From positions 52,554-116,553 of the forward strand of contig NZ_LDJJ01000036.1 in NCBI RefSeq assembly GCF_001431465.1: a DNA stretch of 64,000 nucleotides. Reading direction: 5' to 3'. Both the position numbers and the translations under genes were made by a program. The notes beneath the pieces were generated by a model. The model was not told where the DNA came from, did no database searches, and saw only the letters and a list, made by a program, of their open reading frames with translations. Below, piece after piece: positions 38,224 to 47,285 of the stretch. Origin of the DNA: Stenotrophomonas terrae (GTDB lineage Bacteria; Pseudomonadota; Gammaproteobacteria; Xanthomonadales; Xanthomonadaceae). The first letter of the stretch is position 1, and each line of letters opens with the position of its first letter.

Positions 38224-38298
38224 ATGAAGTTTCGTCACAAACCAACGCAGGGCCGCCCGGACGGCATGCAATTGATGCTGCACGGGGGAGTGCGATGA
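38224..38298 (+). CDS. Possible 24-residue leader ORF coupled to pilL
   Basis: A short frame starts at ATG 38224 with AAAGGAA positioned 6-7 bases upstream. It runs 24 codons (peptide begins MKFRHKPTQGRPDG) and ends in a TGA that overlaps the pilL ATG as ATGA. It has no recognised homologue and could be fortuitous. The good ribosome site and the exact overlap suggest translational coupling or a leader peptide for the very long pilL gene. Confidence 0.4.
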   Translation: MKFRHKPTQGRPDGMQLMLHGGVR

Positions 38299-41200
38299 GT
38301 ACCTTGCGCGATGCGATGAGCCACGCAGCTCTGGGTTGGGTGAAACCCGAGCTGGACGAGACCCTGCGCCAGGTGCGCAATGAGGTCGAGGCTTACGTCG
38401 AAGAACCCAGCGACAGCAGCCGCATGCGCTTCTGCGCCGGCTACCTGCACCAGGTGCAGGGCACGCTGCGCATGGTCGAGCTGTACGCCCCGGCGATGGT
38501 CGCCGAGGAGCTGGAGCTGCTCGCCAATGCGGTACGCGATGGCGCCATCCCGGACCGCGACGAAGCCTGCGCCACGCTGATGCGTGGCACCGTTCTGCTG
38601 CCCGATTACCTGGAACGCCTGCAGAACGGCCACCGCGATATTCCCATCGTGCTGCTGCCGCTGCTCAATGACATCCGCGCCGCGCGCGGCGCTGAAGGCA
38701 TCAACGAAAGCGTGTTGTTCGCTTTCAACCCCGATGCCAGCAACGCCAGCGCCGATGAGCTGGAGCACGCCCGCGGCAGCTTGAGCGGGCGCAACCGCGA
38801 GCTGCTCGACACCGTCGGCAGTGCGGTCAAGGAAGAACTGATGCGCATCAAGGATGCGCTCGATCTGCATATGCGCATGGACGGCAATCCGGCCGACCTG
38901 CAGGTGCAGGTCAACGAGCTGGGCGCCGTTTCCGACACGCTCGGCGTGATGGGCCTGGGCGTTGCCCGTGGCATCGTCGCGCAGCAGCGTGATGCCCTGC
39001 GCGAAGTGGTCAACGGCAGTCGCCAGATCGACGACAACCTGTTGCTGGATATCGCCGGCGCGTTGCTCTATGTGGACGCATCACTGGATGACCAGGTGGC
39101 GCACCTCGGCGCCAATGTCTCCGGCGACGACGATCCGGGCTCGGTGGAAACCCGCCGCACGGTGGAGGTGCTGGCGCACGAAGCCATTGCCAACTTCACC
39201 GCTGCGCGCGAATCGTTCGTGGCCTTCATCGAGACCAATTGGGATCACGCACGGCTGGCCGAAGTGCCACGTCTGCTGGGCGAAGTGTCCGGTGCCCTGC
39301 GCATGCTGGAACTGCCGGTGCCGGCAGACTATCTGCAGGCCGTGCGCCAGTACATCGATGTCGAACTGATCGCGCGTCAACGCGTTCCCAGTGGGCGTCA
39401 GCTCGACACCCTGGCCGATGCGATGGCCAGCCTGGAATACTTCCTGGAAGCCCTGCGCGATCGCCGTCCCGGCCGCGAGGAAATCCTCGACATCACCCGC
39501 ACCAGCCTGGAAACCCTGCGTTACTGGCCGATCCCGGCCTTGCAGGCTGGCGTTGAAGCCGGCGGTGCGCCGTTCGTGGGCGGGACTGCCCCCGCAGCGC
39601 CCGTCGATGTCGCCGCAACGCCGTGGGCGGCTGCGGCAAACGAACCGCTGGCGGCCGATCCGGCGCCCGTGCCGGCCGTTGCCATCGTCGAAGAAGCCGC
39701 GCGTGCAGAAGACGCAGTAGCGTCCGATGTCGTGCCAGTCGCCGAGCAGGCGCCGGTCAGCGTCGCGCCGGTGATGCCGCCGCCATTGCCGCCGGTTGAG
39801 CTGGAGGACAAGCCGCAGGCAGCAGCTGCCGAATACCCGTTGGTGTTTGGCGCGGCCATCAATGCCGTGGCCACGCCGGTGCATCCGCTGCAGGTGCCGA
39901 ATGTGTCGGGGCCGTTCGCCCCGGCCGAGCCTGCCGCTGCGGAGATATCCGCATTTGATCCGGTTGCCGCCGAGGGCACGCTGTCCGAGGACAGCAGCTT
40001 CGAGCTGGCGCCGTTGGCGCTCGAAGGGCAGGAAACCAGCAGTGCTTCCGAATCTGCGCCGGCATCGTTTGCCGCAGCGTTCGATCCGGTCGCGGCCGAG
40101 GACCTCGCTGTAGGCGACGCTGGCGACACCTACCGTTTTGATGATTCCCTGCTGACCCTGGACGGCACCGACGCTGCAGCGCTGCAGGCAGCCGATCTGG
40201 CCAAGGTCGAGCTTGCCGATGGCGACGTCTTCTTCAGCGCCGAGCTGGAAGCGGTTGCCCCGGCGTTCGATGCCGACGCACAGACGGTTGCACAGACCGC
40301 CAACAGCTGGGAGCTGGATACCGCGCCGGCAGCACTCGCTGATGCTGGCATTGCCAGCGATGCGCTGACGCTGGGGACGACGCCTGCCGACAGCCTGGAA
40401 GCCGCCTCGATCGAGCCGGTTTCCGAGCTGGCTGAGCCGGTGTCCAAGCTCGATACGGAAACCGCCGCGTTCATGGCGCAGCTCGATGCTGCCGCCGAAG
40501 CCTTCGATCCGTTTGCATTGCCGGAATCCCTGCAGGCCGAGCTGGTCACCGCCGACGTGGCCGACGCTGCGATCAATGGTGCGGCGCCCGCAAAGCACGC
40601 AGCGCCGGTACACCAGCTTGAAGGTGGCTTCATCGATGGCGGCGACGTCATCGATCAGGACATCCGCGAAGTCTTCATCGAAGAGTTCGACGAAGAACTG
40701 GAGAATCTGGGCAACCTGTTGCCGGCATGGCGTGCGGCACCGGCCAATATGGAACGCCTGCGCCCGGTGCGCCGCGTATTCCATACGCTCAAGGGCAGTG
40801 GTCGCCTGGTTGGCGCGCGCACCCTGGGTGAGTTCAGCTGGAAGATCGAGAGCATGCTCAACCGCGTGCTTGATGGCAGCCGTCCCGCCAGCCCTGCGGT
40901 ACTTGCCGCGGTAACCCTGGCGTATGAAGTATTGCCGGAACTGAATGCCGCCCTGCGCGGTGCGGGCAGTATCCACTCCGATCTGCTTGGCATACAGGAC
41001 GTGGCTGATCGCGTCGCCGCAGGCGAAGAAGCGTTCTACGTCGCCGGTGTCAGCGCAGTTGCCGACGCCGCCCCGGTGCAGGATGTCGCCCCGGCGGCAG
41101 ATGTCGCCGAACCGGTTGTGCCGGCCGAGCCCGAGCTTGTCGCAGCTGACGAAGACAACGATGCAGCCGGCACCCCGGCCTCGGTCGACGAGGTGCTGCG

Positions 41201-44200
41201 CGAAATCCTGGAAGCCGAGATCGGTGCCCATCTGGACACGGTCAACACCTGGCTGGCCGGATCCGTGGCGCAGCCACAGCCGGTCTCCGAAGACCTGTTG
41301 CGCGCCGTGCACACCATGAGTGGCGCCTTCGCAATGACCGATGTGCCGGTGATCACCCAGATCACCAGCCCGGCGGAAACCTTCGTCAAGCGTTCGCTGG
41401 CAGCGGCGGTCACGCCGACCCCGGCGGGCGTGGATGCACTGGCGCAGATGGCCTCGGCCGTGCACACCACCATCACCGCGCTGCGCGCTGCTTCGCCACG
41501 CATTCCGGCATTCCCGGGTGTGGCCGAGCGCCTGCAGTCGCTGGTCGATGCCTTGCCTGATGCCAAATGGCCGCCGATGGCCGCCGAGGATGAGCTGGTC
41601 ATCGTCGATTCGATCGACACAGATGCAGCGCAGGCTCCGCTGTCGGCAGGCAACGACGTGAGCGCCGAACTGGTTGGCGTCGAAGACCTGTCGGCTTACT
41701 TCGACTCCAGCTTGTTGGATGAAACCCCGGGTGACGCCGTATCGGTGGTCGCCGCTGAACCGCCGATTGCCGCGTTTGAGCCGGAAATCGTCCTGCCGAC
41801 CGGCCTGGACGAGCACGCGACTGCGGTCACCCTGGCGGAAGCGCCGGAATCCGCAGAAGCTGTCGAAACCGAAACGTCGTCGGTCGCGTTTGCAGCCGAT
41901 GCCGCTGTTGAAGCCGAGCCGGCAACGGCTGCTTTTGCTGACGAAGTGCATGCGCAGGAAGACGCTGCCGCGGCAGACGCCTCGCAGCTGGCGGTGGATG
42001 CGGTAGACGGTTACGACGCAGTCCGGGCTTCGACCTGGGGCCTCGCATCCGATGCCGTTGAGCCGACGCAGGCCGTGGAAAGCACCGACGCGCCGCTGGC
42101 GGTCGAAGCTTCCGGGTCTGCTACCGAATCCGTCATTGCTGCAGATGCCGAGACGGCGTCTGACGATGCAGTGGCCAAGCAGATTGAAAACAATCAGGAC
42201 GACGCACCGGCTGCTGCCGAAGTTTCCGCCCACGCCGATGATCACGATAGCGTCATTGCGCGCGCCCTGGCCATCGCCACTGGTGCCGGTGCACTGGCTG
42301 CTGGCGTGGCCTATGCAGGCACGACCGATGCCGATGCTGAAGCATCGGAGCTGGCAGCGCAGAGCGAACAGGACGCACAGCCGCTGACGCAGGCCGTTGA
42401 GGCGCCGCAGGTTGTCGAGACTGCGCAGAGCGCTGAACAGTACGAACAAGACATTGCCGGCAACGCCGAGCAGGCAGCGGCGGATGTTGTGCAGCTGGAC
42501 GAAGATGCGGTGGCTGCGACTGCCGAAGCTCCCGTGTCCGAGCTGGAGTCCGTTGATCCGCTGGATGCGTCTGCAACTGTCGCAGCGCAGATCGAACAGG
42601 ACGAGCCGGTAGACGAAGCTGCCGCAACCGAAGACGCGGCATCGCTCGAAGACGCCGCCCAGCTTGAAGTTGTCGAAGCCGTCGAAGCAGTTGAAGCGGT
42701 CGAAGCCGTCGAGATTGTCGATCCGGCTGCGTTCGAGTCCGTCGTCGTTGCGAAGGCCACGCTGGCACCACTGACCGCAGCTCTGCCGGAGCCGGTGGAG
42801 GCGCCTGCCGCCGCTGCTGCCGTCCACGAACTGGACGCCGGCCCGCTGAACTTCGCCGACCTGGATCGTGAGCTGGTCGATATCTTTGTCGAGGAAGGCA
42901 AGGATCTGCTCGACCATTGCGATGGTCTGATCAATGACATGCGCGCTGCGCCGGAAGATCGCGAAGCGCTGGCTGGCCTGCAGCGTGATCTGCACACCCT
43001 CAAGGGTGGCGCACGCATGGCCGGCATCAACGCCATCGGCGACCTCGGCCATGGCATCGAATCGCTGCTGGAAGCCGTTGCGGCCAATCGCACCGAGATC
43101 ACCCGCGGCGATGTGCAGCTGCTGGAGCGCGGCTTCGACCGTCTGCACCAGCTGCTGATCCGTACCGGCGAGCACCGTGCGGTGCTGATGCCGACGGATC
43201 TGATCGAAGCCTTTGAGGCCCGTACCGACGGCCGTGCCGAAGCCGCACAGGCACCGGTCGAGGCGGCCATCACGGCATCCGATGCGGTTGCTGTCGAGGC
43301 CGTGGAGGAATCGGTGCAGCCGCAGCCGCTGGCACATATCGAGCCCTTGTCCGCACCGTTGCGCGAAGAACAGGCCGGTGCCGAAGAAGAAGGCGCACCG
43401 CGCGGACAGGAACAGGTGCGTGTACGCGCCGACCTGCTCGACAGCCTGGTCAACCACGCCGGCGAAGTGGCGATCTACCGTTCGCGCCTGGAACAGCAGC
43501 TCGGTGCCTTCCGTGGCGCCATGGCCGAATTGGATCGCACCAACGCCCGTCTGCGCGACCAGCTGCGTCGTCTGGATCTGGAAACCGAAGCGCAGATCGT
43601 GGCCCGTTACCGCCGCGAGCACGAACAGGCCGACCAGACCTTCGATCCGCTGGAACTGGACCGTTTCTCCACCCTGCAGCAGCTCAGCCGTGCGCTGAAC
43701 GAATCGGCAGCCGACTTGGGCGGTCTGCAAGGTGTGCTCGACGATCTGTCGCGCAACTACGACACGCTGCTGCAACAGCAGTCGCGTGTGAGCTCGGAAC
43801 TGCAGGACGGCTTGATGCGTGCGCGCATGGTGCCGTTCGATGGCCTGGTGCCGCGCCTGCGTCGCGTGGTGCGCCAAGCCGCGCAGGAAACCGAAAAGCA
43901 GGTGCACCTGAAGCTGGAAGGCACCCACGGCGAACTCGATCGCAACGTGCTTGATCGCATGGTCGCGCCGCTGGAGCACATGCTGCGCAACTCGGTTGCC
44001 CATGGTCTGGAGCAGCCGGCTGCACGTACTGCCGCAGGCAAGCCGGAAGAAGGCGAAATCGCCCTGCGTCTGCGCCGCGAAGGCTCGGAAATCGTGCTGG
44101 AAGTCGGCGATGACGGTGCCGGCCTGGACCGCGAGGCGATCCGTCGCCGTGCCGAGCAGCGTGGCCTGCTGGGTGCCGGCGAGCAGATCGACGATACCCA

Positions 44201-45215
44201 GCTGGACCAGATGATCTTTGCATCGGGCTTCAGCACCAGCGAGCAGGTCAGCCAGCTGTCCGGGCGTGGTGTCGGCATGGACGTGGTGCGCAACGAAGTG
44301 CGTCAGCTTGGCGGCTCGGTGGACATCCACTCGGTGCGTGGCCAGGGTGCGACCTTCACCTTGCGCCTGCCGCAGACGCTGGCGGTCACCCAGGCGGTGT
44401 TCGTGCGTATCGGCGAAACCACTTACGCGGTGCCGGTGGCATCGGTCAGCGGTATCGGCCGCATCTCCCGCCAGCGTTTCGAGTCGGGGCAGGGCGGTTA
44501 CCACTACAACGGCGAAGACTTCAGCCTGTACAACCTGGGCACCCTGGTGGGCCAGGTTGCCGCCAAGGCCGAAGGCCAGACCGAGATCCCGTTGCTGCTG
44601 GTGCGCTCCGGCGACCTGCGTGCAGCGGTGGCGATCGACCAGGTGCTGGGCAACCGCGAAGTCGTGGTCAAGCCGGTCGGCCTGCAGATTGCCTCGGTAC
44701 CGGGCATCTACGGTGCCACCATCACCGGCGAAGGCAATGTGGTGGTGATCCTGGACGTGGCACCGCTGGTGCGTCGTCATCTGACCCAGCCGCAGCAGAC
44801 GGTGGAAGTGATCGAGGCCAGCAGCCAGCGCCATGTGCCGCTGGTGATGGTGGTCGACGACTCGCTGACCATGCGCAAGGTCACCGGCCGCGTGCTGGAG
44901 CGTCACAACCTGGATGTGGTCGCCGCACGCGACGGCGTGGAAGCGTTGGAGCAGCTGGAAGAGCGCATCCCGGACCTGATGTTGCTGGATATCGAAATGC
45001 CGCGCATGGACGGCTACGAGCTGGCCACCGCGATGCGTGCCGATCCGCGTTACAAGAACATTCCGATCGTGATGATCACCTCGCGCAGTGGCGACAAGCA
45101 TCGCCAGCGCGCATTCGAGATCGGCGTGCAACGCTATCTCGGCAAGCCGTACCAGGAGTTGGATTTGATGCGCAATGTCTACGACCTGCTGGGGATCGCC
45201 CGTGCACGCGACTGA
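38295..45215 (+). CDS. pilL: Hybrid chemosensory histidine kinase PilL (ChpA-like)
   Basis: The 2306-residue CheA-like hub of the pilus chemosensory system. An N-terminal helical region (to about residue 430) likely contains decayed phosphotransfer domains. A very long Ala/Glu/Asp/Val-rich linker follows. Phosphotransfer domains are recognisable at His830 (FHTLKGSGR), His1006 (VHTMSGAFA, weaker) and His1567 (LHTLKGGARMAG). Dimerisation, ATPase (MLRNSVAHGLE and GRGVGMDVVRNEV) and CheW-like domains follow. A receiver domain ends the protein, with Asp2232 in LLDIEMPRMDGYE. GGGGGAG precedes the ATG. Confidence 0.94.
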   Translation: MSTLRDAMSHAALGWVKPELDETLRQVRNEVEAYVEEPSDSSRMRFCAGYLHQVQGTLRMVELYAPAMVAEELELLANAVRDGAIPDRDEACATLMRGTVLLPDYLERLQNGHRDIPIVLLPLLNDIRAARGAEGINESVLFAFNPDASNASADELEHARGSLSGRNRELLDTVGSAVKEELMRIKDALDLHMRMDGNPADLQVQVNELGAVSDTLGVMGLGVARGIVAQQRDALREVVNGSRQIDDNLLLDIAGALLYVDASLDDQVAHLGANVSGDDDPGSVETRRTVEVLAHEAIANFTAARESFVAFIETNWDHARLAEVPRLLGEVSGALRMLELPVPADYLQAVRQYIDVELIARQRVPSGRQLDTLADAMASLEYFLEALRDRRPGREEILDITRTSLETLRYWPIPALQAGVEAGGAPFVGGTAPAAPVDVAATPWAAAANEPLAADPAPVPAVAIVEEAARAEDAVASDVVPVAEQAPVSVAPVMPPPLPPVELEDKPQAAAAEYPLVFGAAINAVATPVHPLQVPNVSGPFAPAEPAAAEISAFDPVAAEGTLSEDSSFELAPLALEGQETSSASESAPASFAAAFDPVAAEDLAVGDAGDTYRFDDSLLTLDGTDAAALQAADLAKVELADGDVFFSAELEAVAPAFDADAQTVAQTANSWELDTAPAALADAGIASDALTLGTTPADSLEAASIEPVSELAEPVSKLDTETAAFMAQLDAAAEAFDPFALPESLQAELVTADVADAAINGAAPAKHAAPVHQLEGGFIDGGDVIDQDIREVFIEEFDEELENLGNLLPAWRAAPANMERLRPVRRVFHTLKGSGRLVGARTLGEFSWKIESMLNRVLDGSRPASPAVLAAVTLAYEVLPELNAALRGAGSIHSDLLGIQDVADRVAAGEEAFYVAGVSAVADAAPVQDVAPAADVAEPVVPAEPELVAADEDNDAAGTPASVDEVLREILEAEIGAHLDTVNTWLAGSVAQPQPVSEDLLRAVHTMSGAFAMTDVPVITQITSPAETFVKRSLAAAVTPTPAGVDALAQMASAVHTTITALRAASPRIPAFPGVAERLQSLVDALPDAKWPPMAAEDELVIVDSIDTDAAQAPLSAGNDVSAELVGVEDLSAYFDSSLLDETPGDAVSVVAAEPPIAAFEPEIVLPTGLDEHATAVTLAEAPESAEAVETETSSVAFAADAAVEAEPATAAFADEVHAQEDAAAADASQLAVDAVDGYDAVRASTWGLASDAVEPTQAVESTDAPLAVEASGSATESVIAADAETASDDAVAKQIENNQDDAPAAAEVSAHADDHDSVIARALAIATGAGALAAGVAYAGTTDADAEASELAAQSEQDAQPLTQAVEAPQVVETAQSAEQYEQDIAGNAEQAAADVVQLDEDAVAATAEAPVSELESVDPLDASATVAAQIEQDEPVDEAAATEDAASLEDAAQLEVVEAVEAVEAVEAVEIVDPAAFESVVVAKATLAPLTAALPEPVEAPAAAAAVHELDAGPLNFADLDRELVDIFVEEGKDLLDHCDGLINDMRAAPEDREALAGLQRDLHTLKGGARMAGINAIGDLGHGIESLLEAVAANRTEITRGDVQLLERGFDRLHQLLIRTGEHRAVLMPTDLIEAFEARTDGRAEAAQAPVEAAITASDAVAVEAVEESVQPQPLAHIEPLSAPLREEQAGAEEEGAPRGQEQVRVRADLLDSLVNHAGEVAIYRSRLEQQLGAFRGAMAELDRTNARLRDQLRRLDLETEAQIVARYRREHEQADQTFDPLELDRFSTLQQLSRALNESAADLGGLQGVLDDLSRNYDTLLQQQSRVSSELQDGLMRARMVPFDGLVPRLRRVVRQAAQETEKQVHLKLEGTHGELDRNVLDRMVAPLEHMLRNSVAHGLEQPAARTAAGKPEEGEIALRLRREGSEIVLEVGDDGAGLDREAIRRRAEQRGLLGAGEQIDDTQLDQMIFASGFSTSEQVSQLSGRGVGMDVVRNEVRQLGGSVDIHSVRGQGATFTLRLPQTLAVTQAVFVRIGETTYAVPVASVSGIGRISRQRFESGQGGYHYNGEDFSLYNLGTLVGQVAAKAEGQTEIPLLLVRSGDLRAAVAIDQVLGNREVVVKPVGLQIASVPGIYGATITGEGNVVVILDVAPLVRRHLTQPQQTVEVIEASSQRHVPLVMVVDDSLTMRKVTGRVLERHNLDVVAARDGVEALEQLEERIPDLMLLDIEMPRMDGYELATAMRADPRYKNIPIVMITSRSGDKHRQRAFEIGVQRYLGKPYQELDLMRNVYDLLGIARARD

Positions 45216-46539
45216 CGACACTGCCAAGCCGGTTGCCCTGCTGGCCCGTGCCGGCGCCGCCCGCGATCGCCTGCGCGAAGCACTGATCGCTGCCGGTGGC
45301 CGCATCGTGCTGGAGGAAGACCCCAACCAGCTGGAGCCCGCCACGCTGACCTCGGCTGCGCCGCAGGTGGTGCTGGTCGCGCTGGAGCCGGCGGTCGAGG
45401 ACGCGCTGGAACGGCTGGAATCGGTGCTGGAAACCCCGGAGCTGTCCTTGTTGTTCGAGGAAGCCGAACTGGCCGCGCGTCGCGAAGGCTGGGAGGCGCA
45501 GCGTTGGATCCGTCACCTGGCGGCCAAGCTGCAGGGCCATGGCAATGTACTGCCGCCGGGTCTGGAGCATGAAGACGCCGAGCCCGCCATCACCCTGGAA
45601 CCCGGCCTGCCGCCGCGTCCGGCCGATGGCCATGTGGATGCGCCGCTGCAGTTCCATCTGGATGAGGCGCAGGTGCAGGCCTATGACCTGCCCGCCGATG
45701 AAATCTACGAGGTGCCGGCGAGTGCGCGTGAGCCGCATGCGCAGGTGCTGTCGTTCGAGGAACTGATTGCCGGTGCCGCACAGCCGTCGCCAGTCGAAAC
45801 CGTGCCGCCGCCGCTGCCGCCGGAACCGGTTGCTTCGGTCGATCCTGCGGCCAAGGTCGCAGTGGCGCCGATCGGGGATTTCAGCAGCTGGTCCTTGCTG
45901 GACGAGGATGGCTATGAGACGGCGCCCGCCGCGCCGGTAGCCGCCGAGCCGCCGCCGGCACTGGCCAGCCTGCTCAACAGCGAGCTGTCCCTGGTGGACC
46001 TGGATGAAGGTGCTGCCGAGGGCAATGGCGCGGTGTTGTTGATTGCCGGCATTGGTGGTCCGGATGCGGTGCGCCGCGTGCTGGCCGGCCTGCCGGAAGA
46101 TTTCTCGCGCCCGGTGCTGGTGCAGCTGCGCCTGGACGGTGGCCGCTACGCCAACCTGGTCAAGCAGATGGCACGGGCAACGCCGCTGCCGGTCAGCCTG
46201 GCCGATCCCGGTCAGGGCCTGAACCCGGGCGAGGTCTATATTCTTCCCGACCTCATCGGCCTGGAATCCGCCGCTGGCGGCCTGCGCTTCTGCGCCGAAG
46301 CCAACGATCTGCTGCAGGCCCTGCAAGCAGACCGCAGCGCGGTGCTGATGCTCAGTGGTGCCGATGTGGCGATGGTCGCGCCGGTGCTGGAATTCGCTGG
46401 CAAGGGTGGCTGGGTGGCAGGGCAGATCGGTGAGGGTTGCTATGACCCGGCCGCTGCCAGCCAGTTGGCTGTTGCTGGCATGAGCGCCGGTGATCCGGAA
46501 TACCTCGCCGCCGAATTGGCTGTGCATTGCGCGGCGTGA
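45202..46539 (+). CDS. CheB-like protein of the Pil-Chp cluster, catalytic residues missing
   Basis: The protein of about 445 residues overlaps the pilL end by 14 bases (GTG at 45202; ATG at 45175 is an alternative). The first half is an acidic, Pro/Ala-rich region. The last 170 residues align by eye with the CheB methylesterase domain. The nucleophile motif GASTGG is AGIGG here (283-286 region), and the QHM histidine is QLR (Leu309). Asp388 may match the triad aspartate. It is probably a non-catalytic ChpB-type scaffold. It sits between pilL and a CheW-like gene. Confidence 0.75.
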   Translation: MHATDDTAKPVALLARAGAARDRLREALIAAGGRIVLEEDPNQLEPATLTSAAPQVVLVALEPAVEDALERLESVLETPELSLLFEEAELAARREGWEAQRWIRHLAAKLQGHGNVLPPGLEHEDAEPAITLEPGLPPRPADGHVDAPLQFHLDEAQVQAYDLPADEIYEVPASAREPHAQVLSFEELIAGAAQPSPVETVPPPLPPEPVASVDPAAKVAVAPIGDFSSWSLLDEDGYETAPAAPVAAEPPPALASLLNSELSLVDLDEGAAEGNGAVLLIAGIGGPDAVRRVLAGLPEDFSRPVLVQLRLDGGRYANLVKQMARATPLPVSLADPGQGLNPGEVYILPDLIGLESAAGGLRFCAEANDLLQALQADRSAVLMLSGADVAMVAPVLEFAGKGGWVAGQIGEGCYDPAAASQLAVAGMSAGDPEYLAAELAVHCAA

Positions 46540-46564
46540 CCGCAGCGCGACCCAGGAACTGACG

Positions 46565-47041
46565 ATGAGCTACGCAAACAACGATGAAGTCCGTGGGGTA
46601 CTGATACAGGCCGGTACCGAGCGCGTGCTGCTGCCCAACGCGACGGTGGCGGAAATGATGTCCCGCGTGGCGGTCGAGCCGATTGCCAATGCGCCGGCCT
46701 GGCTGGTCGGGCAGATCGCGTGGCATGGCTGGAGCGTACCGCTGCTGTCCTACGCCGGGCTCAGTGGCCATGGTCATGAAATGGTCGGCAGCAACAACAA
46801 GGTGGTGGTGCTCAAGGCCTTGGGCGGCAACCCGGACCTGCCGTATTTCGCCTTGCTGACCCAGTCCTTCCCGCAGTTGATCGCGGTGCCGCGCGACGGC
46901 CTGCTGGCCGATGCCTCGGAAGAGAGCCTGCCGGTAGGCGTGCATATGCGCGTGCTGCTGGGCGAACAGAGCGCCCTGCTGCCGGATCTGGACGCGGTTG
47001 AAAGCGCGGTGATCCTGGCCCTGGCCGAAGCCGCAGGCTGA
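46565..47041 (+). CDS. CheW-like adaptor (ChpC-type)
   Basis: The 158-residue protein has the CheW-domain pattern: EVRGVLIQAGTERVLLPNA, then WLVGQIAWHGWSVPLLSYAGL and VVVLKALGG. It resembles ChpC, the second CheW adaptor of Pil-Chp systems. AGGAACTGACG gives a good ribosome site before the ATG at 46565. The frame is open from 46490, but that includes the end of the previous gene. It is the last gene of the cluster. Its specific partner receptor is unknown. Confidence 0.82.
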   Translation: MSYANNDEVRGVLIQAGTERVLLPNATVAEMMSRVAVEPIANAPAWLVGQIAWHGWSVPLLSYAGLSGHGHEMVGSNNKVVVLKALGGNPDLPYFALLTQSFPQLIAVPRDGLLADASEESLPVGVHMRVLLGEQSALLPDLDAVESAVILALAEAAG

Positions 47042-47078
47042 TCGACGCCGCAACGTGTGGTTGCAGCGGTAAGGCCCA

Positions 47079-47285
47079 GCCGAGCATGGCTCGGCAGAGG
47101 CTTTCCCGGCGGTCCTGAAACTGGCGACTCTGAAGATTGTGGGAGCGGCGTAAGCCGCGAAGCCCGCAGCCCATCAGATTGCGAACCTCTTGAGTGGTGC
47201 AACCATCCCCAGCTTCGCGGCTGACGCCGCTCCCACAGTGTGGGTTGCGACACCAACGCCCCAGCCGAGCATGGCTAGGCGCTAC
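47079..47285. repeat. SMAG and GGAGCGG-type repeats between the pil cluster and rsmE
   Basis: Two SMAG half-elements, GCCGAGCATGGCTCGGC at 47079-47095 and GCCGAGCATGGCTAGGC at 47264-47280 with a terminal GCTAC, flank an inverted pair of the GGAGCGGCG repeat (47139-47163 and 47211-47238). The CTAC terminus of the second SMAG copy overlaps the rsmE stop codon. Confidence 0.8.

Noticed and set aside
39081..45344. A 2087-codon open frame on the minus strand opposite pilL
   Set aside because: It mirrors pilL, whose biased codons leave few stops on the opposite strand. The product is an unnatural His/Arg/Gln/Gly-rich sequence with no signature, while pilL shows complete domain content.
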